NCBI GenBank assembly: GCA_947445035.1
Contig: CANFCK010000007.1
Span: 124,001-188,000, forward strand
Length of the DNA stretch: 64,000 bases
From: Deltaproteobacteria bacterium
GTDB taxonomy: Bacteria; Myxococcota_A; UBA796; SXON01
Direction: 5' to 3'
Of the stretch, positions 52,861 to 61,491 are shown piece after piece. The notes beneath the pieces are model-generated. The model had not been told where the DNA came from, ran no database searches, and saw nothing but the letters and a program-made list of their open reading frames with translations. Both the position numbers and the translations under genes were made by a program. The first letter of the stretch is position 1. The number at the start of each line of letters is the position of its first letter.

Positions 52861-54627
52861 TCAGAACCTCGCATACCGACCGTCGCTGGGCGTCACGACC
52901 GGCACCAGCCGAATCCAGTCCAGGTCGCGGCGAACGGCGCGGAAACCGGCGACGCGCACGTGGTGCTCGACCTCCGAAGGGTCCGTGGTCCAGCTTCGCC
53001 CTGGCGCCGCGAGTGCGTTGGAGTCGAGGAGAACGGGTCCGAGATCATCGGCACCCGCAAAGAGCGCGGCCTGCGCAGGACCCAGTCCGACCGTCGGCCA
53101 CCAGGCCGTCACATGTGATACATCTCTGAGTATCAATCGGGCCAGGGCCACCACGCGGAGCCACGCTTGGGCGGAGTCGTCCAGGCCGGCAACATCCCCC
53201 AACGCGGTCCACACGCTGAAGCCGGAGACGCCCGGGCGGCCAGCCGAAAGCTCCTCCCCCTGGAAGTCTTGGATGTCGAGCAGATGCTCGGTTCGCGCCA
53301 TCCTCGACTCGCCCTGTCCAATGGTCAGCGTGGCAGGACCGCGAAGCCCAAGCTGCTCGGCAAGCCGATGCATCGCCCGCCACTGTGGCCGCGATGCCGC
53401 GCCCGCACGGGTGGGAGAACCGCCGAACCCGTCCAAGCCGGCGCGGACCAAACTCTCAAGCGCCGCTTCTGGGCTGGTGCCAGCCGCCAGCGCGAGGCCC
53501 ACCAACTCGTCCGCGCCAAGACCCGTCACCGAGAGCGCAAACTCCCCCTTGAGCACCCGAATCGCCTCGACACAAGCGTCCAGCGAGCTTGGCTCCGGCA
53601 CGCCCGGCTGCAAGATGGCGGCTACCGCACCCGCTCCCGCCAGCGCCGCCCCGCGCTCGGCAACGGCCGCAAGCGACACGTTCCCGGCCATCAAGTACGT
53701 GACATCGCGCCCCGGAAGCAGCGTGCCACGCCGCTCGTCGGCAGCCGCCGCGAGGTCGGGGCCGGAGGCGTCTGCGGACAGCCGAAGCGCGTCTTCCCGA
53801 CAAAGGCGTTCGCCCGCCACCGTCTTGGCCAAGAGCCCGTCCACCGAAATCCTGGGCCGAGAACGCTCGGCAGGGCCGTAGAGGCACAGGTCTCCAGGGC
53901 CGAAAAGACCGGCCGCCTGCGCGAGCGCCACGAAGCGGCGCAGCCCCATCAGCGCGCGATCATCGAGGTCGTAGCGGATAGCGTTCTGCAAATAGGCACG
54001 GTCGGCCTCGGGCGCCGACGCCCTCTCCGGCAGGCCACGCGCTGCTGCCGCAGTCAGGCCGGCGATCGCGCCGGCCGGGAGGTCGGGCCGACCCGCCCAC
54101 ACGGCGAACACGAACGGCAGGCCGGTCCAGTCCTTCCAGACCCGCCCGAGGTCTACCCTCGTCGTGAGCCGCGCGGGAAGGTTCCGGGCGGCATCCCCGA
54201 TGACCACGGCGCCAACCCGACCCTGGGCGTGGAAGGCACCCGTGCCCGCATCGACCGCGCGGACCGACAGCTGGGGGCGACCAAGAGGCCCCCGAAGCAG
54301 GATCTGGGCGAGCACGACGCTGGTCCGCGACTCCCCATCAAGCACGACCTCATCCCACTCCTCTATCGGTGTCTCACCAACCAAAAGCACGCTGTGCACG
54401 TCGCCGTCGCTGCCGATGCACAGGCCAGGAACGATGTGCCAATCGCCACCCCGATCGAAGAGCGACGCCACGGGGACCAGCCCCACGTCCACCTCTCTCT
54501 GATTCAAAAGCCGCGCGGCGGCGCTGGGTACGCAGGCCCGCACCTCGAATGTCGCCGGGTCCAGGTGACGGGTCAGCGGCCAGGCGTTGGTGTAGCCGAC
54601 ACAGGCGACACGAATCTTGGGGGTCAT
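52861..54627 (-). CDS. mqnA: MqnA fused to a radical-SAM-dead MqnC-like domain
   Basis: 588 residues. Residues 1-255 are a periplasmic-binding-like MqnA (VACVGYTNAWPLTRHL, EVDVGLVPVASLFD, DWTGLPFVFAVWAG): chorismate dehydratase of the futalosine pathway. Residues 260-588 follow MqnC: LLAKTVAGERLCREDALRL, RRGTLLPGRDVTYLM, then ALARLILRDVSHVTAWWP, VGLGPAQAALFAGADDLG and VRVAGFRAVRRDLDWIRLV. The CxxxCxxC cluster loop is absent (NVSLAAVAERG where NVC...C..C should be) and the GGGAE SAM motif is lost. So the second half is probably a pseudoenzyme. One continuous frame. Confidence 0.88.
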   Translation of the reverse strand: MTPKIRVACVGYTNAWPLTRHLDPATFEVRACVPSAAARLLNQREVDVGLVPVASLFDRGGDWHIVPGLCIGSDGDVHSVLLVGETPIEEWDEVVLDGESRTSVVLAQILLRGPLGRPQLSVRAVDAGTGAFHAQGRVGAVVIGDAARNLPARLTTRVDLGRVWKDWTGLPFVFAVWAGRPDLPAGAIAGLTAAAARGLPERASAPEADRAYLQNAIRYDLDDRALMGLRRFVALAQAAGLFGPGDLCLYGPAERSRPRISVDGLLAKTVAGERLCREDALRLSADASGPDLAAAADERRGTLLPGRDVTYLMAGNVSLAAVAERGAALAGAGAVAAILQPGVPEPSSLDACVEAIRVLKGEFALSVTGLGADELVGLALAAGTSPEAALESLVRAGLDGFGGSPTRAGAASRPQWRAMHRLAEQLGLRGPATLTIGQGESRMARTEHLLDIQDFQGEELSAGRPGVSGFSVWTALGDVAGLDDSAQAWLRVVALARLILRDVSHVTAWWPTVGLGPAQAALFAGADDLGPVLLDSNALAAPGRSWTTDPSEVEHHVRVAGFRAVRRDLDWIRLVPVVTPSDGRYARF

Positions 54628-55749
54628 CTAGGCCTCGGCGACGATGCGGTAGAGGGTGTCACGTTCGACCGGGATGCGGCCCGCGTCACGGATGAGTTGG
54701 ATCAGCTCTGCACGACCAAGGGTCTGCGGGGTCCGCGCCCCGGCCATGTGGTAGATGCGCTCTTCACGCACCGTACCATCGATGTCATCAACCCCCCAAT
54801 CCAATGAAAGCTGCGCCAACTCGACGCCCAACATGATCCAGTAGGCTTTGATGTGGTCGATATTGTCCAACAGAAGCCGCGACACGGCGTAGGTCCGCAA
54901 CGAATCGTAGGCGGTCGGCTCACGCAAGCGCTCGAGTTTGTTGTTTTCATGGTGAAACCGAAGCGGGATGAAGGTCTGGAACCCGCCCGTCTCGTCCTGG
55001 AGCGCGCGCAGACGCAACATATGGTCCACCCGCTCCTCCACCGTTTCGATGCTGCCGAACAGCATCGTACAGTTGGAGCGCATGCCCAACTCATGGGCGG
55101 TGCGATGCACTTCCAACCAACCCTCGGCGTCGACTTTGTCGTCGCACAGCTTCTTCCGGGCGCGGGGATGGAAGATCTCGGCGCCACCGCCGGGCAGTGA
55201 ACCCAGGCCCGCGGCCATCAACTCGCGCAGGACCTGCTCGTAGCTCTTGCCGTACTTCTCGGCGAAGTAGTGAATCTCCACCGCCGTGAACGCCTTGATG
55301 TGCAGGTCGGGGCGCTCGGCACGAATGCCGCGCAGCAGGTCGAGGTAGTACTCCCAGGGCAGGTCGGGGTTGAGCCCGTTGACGATGTGCACCTCGGTGA
55401 TGAGCTCGCCCCGAAGCGCGCGCACGCGGCCCACGGCCTCATCGAGCGACATGGTGTAGGCGGCGGCGTCCCCCGTCTTGAGCCGGCTGAACGAGCAGAA
55501 GATGCAGGTAGCCTCACACACGTTGGTGGCGTTTACGTGCACGTTGCGGTTGAAGAAGGTCCAGTCCCCCCAACGACGTTGCCGCTCACGATTGGCCAAC
55601 GCGGACAGCGCGCCGAGGTCGTGTGTCGTGAACAGTCGCACGCCATCCTCGAAGCTGAGGCGCTCGCCCCGGTCCAGGCGCTCCCGGATGTCGGAGAGCC
55701 CGGCGCCATCCACATGGCGGCGCTCGATGGTTGAAAGTTCATTCACCAT
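54628..55749 (-). CDS. mqnE: Aminofutalosine synthase MqnE (radical SAM)
   Basis: 373 residues from the ATG at 55747-55749. CEATCIFC cluster motif with SFSRLKTGD, EVHIVNGLNPDLPWEYYLD, IKAFTAVEIHYFAEK, GLGSLPGGGAEIFHPR and IKAYWIMLGVELAQLSLDWG are all diagnostic of MqnE. It joins the enolpyruvyl benzoate to SAM-derived adenosine. Its intact cysteines contrast with the dead domain in the next gene. Overlaps the UbiX-like gene by 11 bp; its stop abuts the MqnA fusion start. Confidence 0.93.
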   Translation of the reverse strand: MVNELSTIERRHVDGAGLSDIRERLDRGERLSFEDGVRLFTTHDLGALSALANRERQRRWGDWTFFNRNVHVNATNVCEATCIFCSFSRLKTGDAAAYTMSLDEAVGRVRALRGELITEVHIVNGLNPDLPWEYYLDLLRGIRAERPDLHIKAFTAVEIHYFAEKYGKSYEQVLRELMAAGLGSLPGGGAEIFHPRARKKLCDDKVDAEGWLEVHRTAHELGMRSNCTMLFGSIETVEERVDHMLRLRALQDETGGFQTFIPLRFHHENNKLERLREPTAYDSLRTYAVSRLLLDNIDHIKAYWIMLGVELAQLSLDWGVDDIDGTVREERIYHMAGARTPQTLGRAELIQLIRDAGRIPVERDTLYRIVAEA

Positions 55750-56311
55750 CGGAGACTCCCAGGCCGCTCCAGCGGCGGAAAAGTTCGTTGTCGATGCCGA
55801 CGCGGTCCAGCGCACGCGCCACGACGTGATCGACGAGGTCTTGCACCGACTGCGGCTTGTGGTAAAAACCAGGCGAGGCCGGCAGCACCGTGGCGCCCGC
55901 TTCGGCAAGTTGGGTGAGGTTTCGAAGGTGAATCAGCGAAAGTGGCATTTCGCGGACGACCAAAACCAACGGCCGGCGCTCCTTCAGGGTCACGTCCGCG
56001 GCCCGGCCGACGAGATCCGTGGATAGCCCGTGGGCAATCCGCCCTGCGGAGCCTGCCGAACACGGCAGCACCAGCATCCCATCCACGCGCGCGCTGCCCG
56101 AGGCGAAGGGCGCGGTGAAGTCCCCCGGGTTCCAGATCGGAAAGCCGCACTCCGCAGGGTCGGTGCCCACCTCGTGATTCCACACCACGCGACCGGTCTT
56201 GGTGAAGATGACATCGACGTGCACCCCGCCGTGCTCGCGCAGGAACTGAAGCGCCCGCGCCGCGTAGGGCGCCCCCGACGCGCCGGTGATGCCCAAGACC
56301 AATCGCTTCAC
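55739..56311 (-). CDS. ubiX: UbiX-like flavin prenyltransferase (MqnM role)
   Basis: Predicted 190 residues from the GTG at 56309-56311. GITGASGAPYAAR, VLPCSAGSAGRIAHG, RRPLVLVVREMPLSLIHLRN and LPASPGFYHKPQSVQDLVDHV are the UbiX/Pad1 blocks. Makes the prenylated FMN cofactor for a UbiD-type decarboxylase. In futalosine organisms the UbiD partner (MqnL) acts late in the pathway; it is not in this window. Overlaps menG by 4 bp. Confidence 0.92.
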   Translation of the reverse strand: MKRLVLGITGASGAPYAARALQFLREHGGVHVDVIFTKTGRVVWNHEVGTDPAECGFPIWNPGDFTAPFASGSARVDGMLVLPCSAGSAGRIAHGLSTDLVGRAADVTLKERRPLVLVVREMPLSLIHLRNLTQLAEAGATVLPASPGFYHKPQSVQDLVDHVVARALDRVGIDNELFRRWSGLGVSDGE

Positions 56312-57015
56312 GACGCCTTCCGCGCGATGACGATGCTGGCGACGGGTGGAAAGAGCTCCCACCCGGTCGCTTCTGTGAACCCATTGTCGCGACACATCGC
56401 CTCGAAGCCGGCGCGGTCTACCCAAGCGCCCATGCTTTCGGCCAGATACCGATACGCGCTCGCGTCACCAGCGACGAGTCCGCCGACCAACGGTAGCACC
56501 ACGCGATTGTAGGTTGCTGCGAGCAGTCGCGACAAAAACGTCGTTGGGCGGAAGAAGTCCACAACCACGAAGACGCCGCCCGGCCGAAGCACCCGCGCGG
56601 CCTCCGCGACGGCGCGCTCGGGCTGCGGCACGTTGCGAACGCCGAAGCCCGCCACAACGGCGTCGAAGGTCGCGTCCGCGAGCGGCATCTCGCGGGCGTC
56701 CGCACAGACGATGTGCGCCTCGGGGGCCTTGTGGCGTCCACCCTCGAGCATCTCGGCGCAGAAGTCCAGCGCGGTCAGCGAGCGCGCGCGGGTGCGCAAC
56801 ATCCCCGAGAAATCCATTGTCCCCGCACACAGATCCAGCACGTCGCCGTCGGCGCGCGCCCCGAGCTCACGAATCGCGATTCGGCGCCACGCCCGGTCGA
56901 TCCCGAAGGACATCAGCGCGTTGGCCCGGTCGTACCCGCCAGCGATACGCGCAAACATCGCTTGGACAGCGGGTGCGCGACCTGGATCGCCCGCGACCGG
57001 GGACGAGTTGGTCAT
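56308..57015 (-). CDS. menG: Demethylmenaquinone methyltransferase MenG/UbiE
   Basis: Predicted 235 residues from the ATG at 57013-57015. MFARIAGGYDRANALMSFG, VLDLCAGTMDFSG, CADAREMPLADATFDAVVAG, FGVRNVPQPERAVAEAARVL and AYRYLAESMGAWVDR are the UbiE/MenG signatures. Catalyses the last C-methylation of menaquinone. ATGA overlap with the prenyl synthase upstream and GTGA overlap with ubiX downstream. Confidence 0.94.
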   Translation of the reverse strand: MTNSSPVAGDPGRAPAVQAMFARIAGGYDRANALMSFGIDRAWRRIAIRELGARADGDVLDLCAGTMDFSGMLRTRARSLTALDFCAEMLEGGRHKAPEAHIVCADAREMPLADATFDAVVAGFGVRNVPQPERAVAEAARVLRPGGVFVVVDFFRPTTFLSRLLAATYNRVVLPLVGGLVAGDASAYRYLAESMGAWVDRAGFEAMCRDNGFTEATGWELFPPVASIVIARKAS

Positions 57016-58067
57016 GACGCCCGCTCGACAAGGTAGGTGCCGAGCACGGCTAGCGCGTCTCGATCGGGGCCGGCGGGGAGCACGTCCAGGCACCCAAGCG
57101 CATCCTCGACACGACGGAGCGCTTCGCCCCGCGCGGCGTCGAGCGCCCCCGATTCACGCACCTCGGCGACCATAACGGGCAGCTCCGCCTCAGTCGGAGC
57201 GGCCACGATCAGGCGCTCCCTCAGCCCGGGGATGCGCGCCATGGCGTGGACCAACGGCAGGGTGAGCTTGCGCTCGCGGAGATCGGCGCCGACACGCTTG
57301 CCGGTACCATCCGCATAGTCGAGCACGTCGTCGGTGATTTGGAAGGCGACGCCGACGCCGCGGCCGAATCGCTCCAGCGCACCCGCCTCCCGCTCGCGAC
57401 CCGCGGCGTACGCACCAGCCGCGGCGGCCCAGGCGATGAGCGCGGCCGACTTCTTGTCCACCATCTCCAGGTAGGCGTCCAGCGTCGTGTCCAGGTTCCC
57501 CGCCCGTTGCAGCTGCAACACCTCACCCTCCGCCATCGCCGTGACGGCGCGGGCCAACTCGGTGACGGCACGATGGCCCCCCGCCTCGGCAGCCAGGAGC
57601 ACGGCGCGCGCGAGGCAGAAGTCGCCAGTCAAAATGGTCGCGGCATTCCCGTAGACCTTGTGGGCGGCAGGGCGGCCCCGACGCTGCTCCGCCCCGTCCA
57701 CCACATCGTCGTGGAGCAGCGACCCGAGGTGGATCAGCTCCGCCACGCACATCAAACCCGCAAGATCGCCCCGAAAGCCCACCGCACCCGCGCCAAGCAC
57801 CGTCAGCATGGGCCGCAGGCGTTTTCCACCGGCGACCACCAGGTACCGGCCCACCGCCTCGACCACATCGACGTCACTCCCGACCAGCGCGCGCAGGCGC
57901 GCCTCCCCCTGCTGCACCTGTGGGGCCAACCGAATGAACACTGCTTCGGGGCCGCTAATCCGAGATTCCGAGAGCACCACCCCCGGGCGCCCGTTGGCCA
58001 ACCCGCTCGGCTCCGCGCGCCGCACGACCGCGCAGGGGTCGACCCCCGAGCCGAGTTCGCACTCCAT
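57012..58067 (-). CDS. Trans-polyprenyl diphosphate synthase
   Basis: Predicted 351 residues from the ATG at 58065-58067, which has GGAGG 5 nt upstream; an in-frame GTG at 58094 lies inside the operator palindrome. First Asp-rich motif LLHDDVVDGAEQRRGRP, second ITDDVLDYADGTGK, plus GGKRLRPML and KSAALIAWA. Makes the C30-C45 chain for menaquinone. First gene of the seven-gene menaquinone operon. Confidence 0.93.
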   Translation of the reverse strand: MECELGSGVDPCAVVRRAEPSGLANGRPGVVLSESRISGPEAVFIRLAPQVQQGEARLRALVGSDVDVVEAVGRYLVVAGGKRLRPMLTVLGAGAVGFRGDLAGLMCVAELIHLGSLLHDDVVDGAEQRRGRPAAHKVYGNAATILTGDFCLARAVLLAAEAGGHRAVTELARAVTAMAEGEVLQLQRAGNLDTTLDAYLEMVDKKSAALIAWAAAAGAYAAGREREAGALERFGRGVGVAFQITDDVLDYADGTGKRVGADLRERKLTLPLVHAMARIPGLRERLIVAAPTEAELPVMVAEVRESGALDAARGEALRRVEDALGCLDVLPAGPDRDALAVLGTYLVERAS

Positions 58068-58090
58068 ACGATCCTCCGGCACAGGTCGAT

Positions 58091-58122
58091 TCACTCATTT
58101 CAGTGTTAACTGAAATGAGTGA
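58091..58122. promoter_or_regulatory. Perfect 14-bp inverted repeat operator
   Basis: TCACTCATTTCAGT, 4-nt spacer GTTA, then ACTGAAATGAGTGA: a 32-bp palindrome, perfect in both arms, between the menaquinone operon and the divergent GbsR/MarR gene. The right arm includes the GTG start of the regulator. It ends 24 bp before the polyprenyl synthase ATG. The natural reading is an operator for autoregulation and control of the operon. Confidence 0.75.
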
Positions 58123-58721
58123 GCGACGCCAGCGCCGAGACCGAGCCCGCGCCTCGCCCTGAAGGGGCCGATGCCCAGGCGCGTGCCCGCGCCGTCGCCT
58201 TGGTGGCCGAAGCCATCGGCGAGGTGATCGGCTTCTGGAACTTCAAGCCGTCGATGGGGCGGGTGTGGGCGGTGCTCTACCTCTCCGCCGAAGCGCTGGA
58301 CGCCGAGCAGATCGAGGCTCGCACCGGGTTGAGCGCCGGCATGATCAGCACCACGCTGAACGAACTCTTGCAGTGGGGCGTCATCCGCCGAGAGCCCGCG
58401 CCAGGCGAACGCCGCCGTCTCTTCGTCGCCGAGACCGACATCTGGATGCTGATCGGGCGGGTTTTCCGCGAGCGGGAACTGAGGATGGTGGGCCGCACGA
58501 TCGACCAGCTCCAAGCGGCCCTGGACATCCTGGATCACGAGGGAAAAGGCACCGATCCGCGGGCGATGCACCAGAGTCGATTCCTCCATACCCGCGTCAG
58601 CCGGATTCTTGAGCTGGCCCGGGTCGGCCATCGGCTCATCGACCGCTTCAGTCGCACCGGCAGCGCCAACCTGCGGCCGCTCCGCGACGTGCTGGCCGCG
58701 GCCCGCTCCGCCACGGGATAG
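58119..58721 (+). CDS. GbsR/MarR-family transcriptional regulator
   Basis: 200 residues, GTG start within the palindrome. Winged helix at about 45-105: MGRVWAVLYLSAEALDAEQI, ARTGLSAGMISTTLNELLQW, GVIRREPAPGERRRLF. The C-terminal half is helical (REREL...LDILDHEG) and probably dimerises. It is the divergent neighbour of the menaquinone operon, so it likely represses it and itself. The ligand is unknown. Confidence 0.87.
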   Translation: MSDASAETEPAPRPEGADAQARARAVALVAEAIGEVIGFWNFKPSMGRVWAVLYLSAEALDAEQIEARTGLSAGMISTTLNELLQWGVIRREPAPGERRRLFVAETDIWMLIGRVFRERELRMVGRTIDQLQAALDILDHEGKGTDPRAMHQSRFLHTRVSRILELARVGHRLIDRFSRTGSANLRPLRDVLAAARSATG

Positions 58722-58730
58722 GCACCCCCG

Positions 58731-59555
58731 ATGCTGGCCCTTCTGCTCTTCGGTTGCACCGATGACACCCGTGGGGTGGAAGGCGTGGTCAAGGACATCT
58801 GGGGGCACCCGGTCCCCGAGGCCACCGTCGTGGTCGAAGGGGTGATGGCCCGCCACTACACCGATGCCAGCGGCAAGTTCACGCTGGAGTTGCCGGCTGA
58901 GGAGCTGGTGCTCCGTGCGGAGGTCGATGACAGCGGCAAAGCGGAGGACGACGTGCTCGGCGGCCCGCGGGGGCTGCGTATGCTCGCCGGAAAAGAAGGC
59001 TTCATCAAGGCGCGCGGGTTCGCCAAAGAAATCCCTGACGACGAAGACTTCGAAGCGCTGTCGTTGTCGTTGTACCCCGAGCCTGGCCGGCCGGGCTTCT
59101 ACGCCGTGGGCCGCGCCGCCTACGTCGAGTTGGGTCGCCAACGCATCCAGATGGTGGGCACCGATCTCAAACACTACGCAGGAGTCCAAGACATCCCCGA
59201 GGAGAGCATCCCGCCCGGCAAGGTGGACCTGGTATTTACCACACGCCTTCGCCCCAGTGAAATCGCCCAGATGAACCTGCACCTCAGCAAGCTGGAGTTT
59301 GTCAACAAGGGGCGCGTCAAGGGTGTTTTCGGGGCCGAGGACAACCTGGTGAACCTGTGGGTGGCCAAGGACGACGTGGCGTTCGACATCGTCGGGTTCG
59401 ACACCAGAGAAGACTACCTCCTGTCTACGCGCGAGCCGCTCGTGCCGGGAATGTACGCCTTCCACGCCCATGACATCCTGCACGAAGAAGATGAGCGGGT
59501 GTTGTACACCTTGCCGAAAGAACAGCAGGTCGCGTTTCCGTTCGAAGTCCGGTAG
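58731..59555 (+). CDS. Lipoprotein with carboxypeptidase-regulatory-like domain
   Basis: 274 residues. Lipobox LLLFGC (Cys9). VEGVVKDIWGHPVPEATVVV and YTDASGKFTLELPA form a CarboxypepD_reg-like beta sandwich at 10-70. The rest (PGKVDLVFTTRLRPSEIAQM, GMYAFHAHDILHE) is unassigned. It begins 9 bp after the regulator stop and is convergent with the SGNH hydrolase. Envelope-located. Confidence 0.75.
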   Translation: MLALLLFGCTDDTRGVEGVVKDIWGHPVPEATVVVEGVMARHYTDASGKFTLELPAEELVLRAEVDDSGKAEDDVLGGPRGLRMLAGKEGFIKARGFAKEIPDDEDFEALSLSLYPEPGRPGFYAVGRAAYVELGRQRIQMVGTDLKHYAGVQDIPEESIPPGKVDLVFTTRLRPSEIAQMNLHLSKLEFVNKGRVKGVFGAEDNLVNLWVAKDDVAFDIVGFDTREDYLLSTREPLVPGMYAFHAHDILHEEDERVLYTLPKEQQVAFPFEVR

Positions 59556-59558
59556 CCC

Positions 59559-60641
59559 TCACTTCGACGGCGCCTCCCGCTGGATGAACGGGTCGGAATA
59601 CACCGGCCGAGGACTCGGCGCCCGCAGGACGATGGGGGTCTGCGGCCAGCCACCGAGCGTCGAAAGCACGGCCTCGGCGAGGAGCTGATGTCCGACGGCG
59701 CTCGGATGCATGAGGTCCAGGAACAGCGCGTCCACGTCCAGGCCGGAGGCGACAAACGCGGCGGGGACGTCGACCGTTGGGGCGCCCCAGCGGGCAGCGG
59801 TCTCGCGCATCACCGACCGGTAGGGCTCCCACGCCGGCAAGGGCTCGCCGTGGAGGATGTCTTCGCGGTTCGCCAATAGAACGAAAACCACGCTGCCGCC
59901 GCGATCGCGGAGCCGTTCAACCATTGCGTCGAGGTTCGCAGCGTAGTCCTCGATGCCCACGCGCCGTTTTCCCATCGGATCCCCACCCCTGCCCACGGTC
60001 CACCCCACCCGCGTCGCTTCGACCGCGTGCCCGCGCACTCGCAGGCCCCAATCCAACCAGCGAAATCCCGACGAGCGCTCCAGCACCGACCGTACCCGCT
60101 GCGTCGGCGACAAGGTCCAGCCGGTGTAGGCAGCGAGCAGGTCTCGGTCGACAAAGGTATCAAAGCTGTTGTCGGACCACAGGTTTCCGATGAGCAGCAG
60201 GTCGGGCTCCAGCGCCAGCGCCCGCGCATCCAGCAAGTTCAGGGTCTGGAAAGTGGAGTACCCTGGGACGCCGGCATTGATCACGTCGGCCTGAAGCGGC
60301 GCGCCGAGCCGGGCGGTGAAGACCTCGCTGTCGGCGACGCCAAAGCCGTAGATCGACGAGTCACCCACCGCCATCACTCTCGGTCGCGACTTTTCGCCAG
60401 GCTCCGGGCCCCGTAGGCCCACCGAGTTGATGGACACCGAAACGCCAAACTCACGGTGGGTGCCAGGGCTGAGCTCCCACAAGAACCAGGGGCTGCCGTC
60501 CAGAAGGATGCCTTCGGGCGCCGCATCCTGTTGCCGCCATGCCCCGGCGGCCGCGCTCGGCGGCGGGAGGAGGCGCGCGAGGCCCTCGGCAAGGGAGAGC
60601 GTGGCGATGCCGACGAACGCGGCGAACACCCGCCTAGACAA
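59559..60641 (-). CDS. Membrane-anchored SGNH/GDSL hydrolase
   Basis: Predicted 360 residues from the TTG at 60639-60641, preceded by GAGGG; an ATG at 60710 would overlap the divergent GT2 start. N-terminal anchor helix (RRVFAAFVGIATLSLAEG). Block I AVGDSSIYGFG (Ser), block II NAGVPGYST (Gly), block III NLWSDNSFD (Asn) and block V FLDLMHPSAVGHQ (Asp, His) are all present. Esterase or acyl-transfer activity on envelope glycans is likely; the substrate is not evident. Confidence 0.83.
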   Translation of the reverse strand: MSRRVFAAFVGIATLSLAEGLARLLPPPSAAAGAWRQQDAAPEGILLDGSPWFLWELSPGTHREFGVSVSINSVGLRGPEPGEKSRPRVMAVGDSSIYGFGVADSEVFTARLGAPLQADVINAGVPGYSTFQTLNLLDARALALEPDLLLIGNLWSDNSFDTFVDRDLLAAYTGWTLSPTQRVRSVLERSSGFRWLDWGLRVRGHAVEATRVGWTVGRGGDPMGKRRVGIEDYAANLDAMVERLRDRGGSVVFVLLANREDILHGEPLPAWEPYRSVMRETAARWGAPTVDVPAAFVASGLDVDALFLDLMHPSAVGHQLLAEAVLSTLGGWPQTPIVLRAPSPRPVYSDPFIQREAPSK

Positions 60642-60696
60642 CGGGCCCTCCCGGCCGCGGTCCCCGAGGCGGGCGGGATACGCCGGTTGCCCTCGT

Positions 60697-61491
60697 ATGC
60701 CGCGCCCCATCCGCTCCTTGTCGATCGTCATCCCCGCGTTCAACGAAGCGCCCACCATCGCCGCGGTCGTACGCGAGGTGCTCCAGAGTGAGGCGCTGGC
60801 CTTCAGCGACACCGTCGAGATCGTGTTGGTAGACGATTGCTCGACGGACGCCACCGGCGCGATCATCGAGCAGCTCCTCGCCGGAGGTCCTGCCGCCGCG
60901 GGAGCGATCGACGGCGCCGAACGGGCGACCCTCCGATCGGTGACGCACACCCGCAACCAGGGCAAGGGTGCCGGGCTGCGCAGCGGGTTCGCCGCCGCCA
61001 CCGGCGAGCTGGTCATCGTCCAGGACGCGGACTTGGAGTACGACCCCCGAGACTACGGGAAGATGCTCCGCCCGCTGTGGGAAGGGCGGGCCGACGTCGT
61101 CTACGGCAGTCGCTTCCTCCCCAGCGAGCGTCGCGTTCTGTTGTTCTGGCACTCGATTGGAAACTCCATCATCACCTTGGCCGCCAACGCTGCCACCGAC
61201 CTGAATCTGTCGGACGTCGAGACGGGGTACAAGGCCTTCCGCGCGTCTGTCCTGAAACAAATCGACATCGAGAGCGACAGGTTCGGCGTCGAGATCGAGC
61301 TGACCGCCAAGGTGGCCCAGCTCGACTGCCGGATCTACGAGGTGCCGATCGCCTACCACGGCCGCTCGTACGCCGAGGGGAAGAAAATCACCTGGAAAGA
61401 CGGCGTCGACGCGATGTTCTGCATTGTCCGATTCGGGCCGGCTCGCCGGATTCGCCAACGGTTTTTTACCACCAAGCGTGATCCAACGTAA
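60697..61491 (+). CDS. Family GT2 glycosyltransferase (dolichol-phosphate-mannose-synthase-like)
   Basis: 264 residues. SIVIPAFNEAPTIAAVV, IVLVDDCSTDATGA, VIVQDADLEYDPRDYGKML (metal DxD), VVYGSRFLPSERR, and GYKAFRASVLKQI. No C-terminal membrane helix, so it acts at the cytosolic face, loading a polyprenyl phosphate or glycan. It overlaps the aspartic protease gene by 26 bp, convergent. Confidence 0.88.
   Translation: MPRPIRSLSIVIPAFNEAPTIAAVVREVLQSEALAFSDTVEIVLVDDCSTDATGAIIEQLLAGGPAAAGAIDGAERATLRSVTHTRNQGKGAGLRSGFAAATGELVIVQDADLEYDPRDYGKMLRPLWEGRADVVYGSRFLPSERRVLLFWHSIGNSIITLAANAATDLNLSDVETGYKAFRASVLKQIDIESDRFGVEIELTAKVAQLDCRIYEVPIAYHGRSYAEGKKITWKDGVDAMFCIVRFGPARRIRQRFFTTKRDPT

Noticed and set aside
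40800-53130. Recurring AT-rich word GTATCA/TGATAC inside GC-rich genes (for example near 40823, 41359, 42891, 50388, 53113).
   Set aside because: A rough count at high GC gives about the number of copies expected by chance on both strands; several are simply the Val-Ser codon pair. No common spacing or position.
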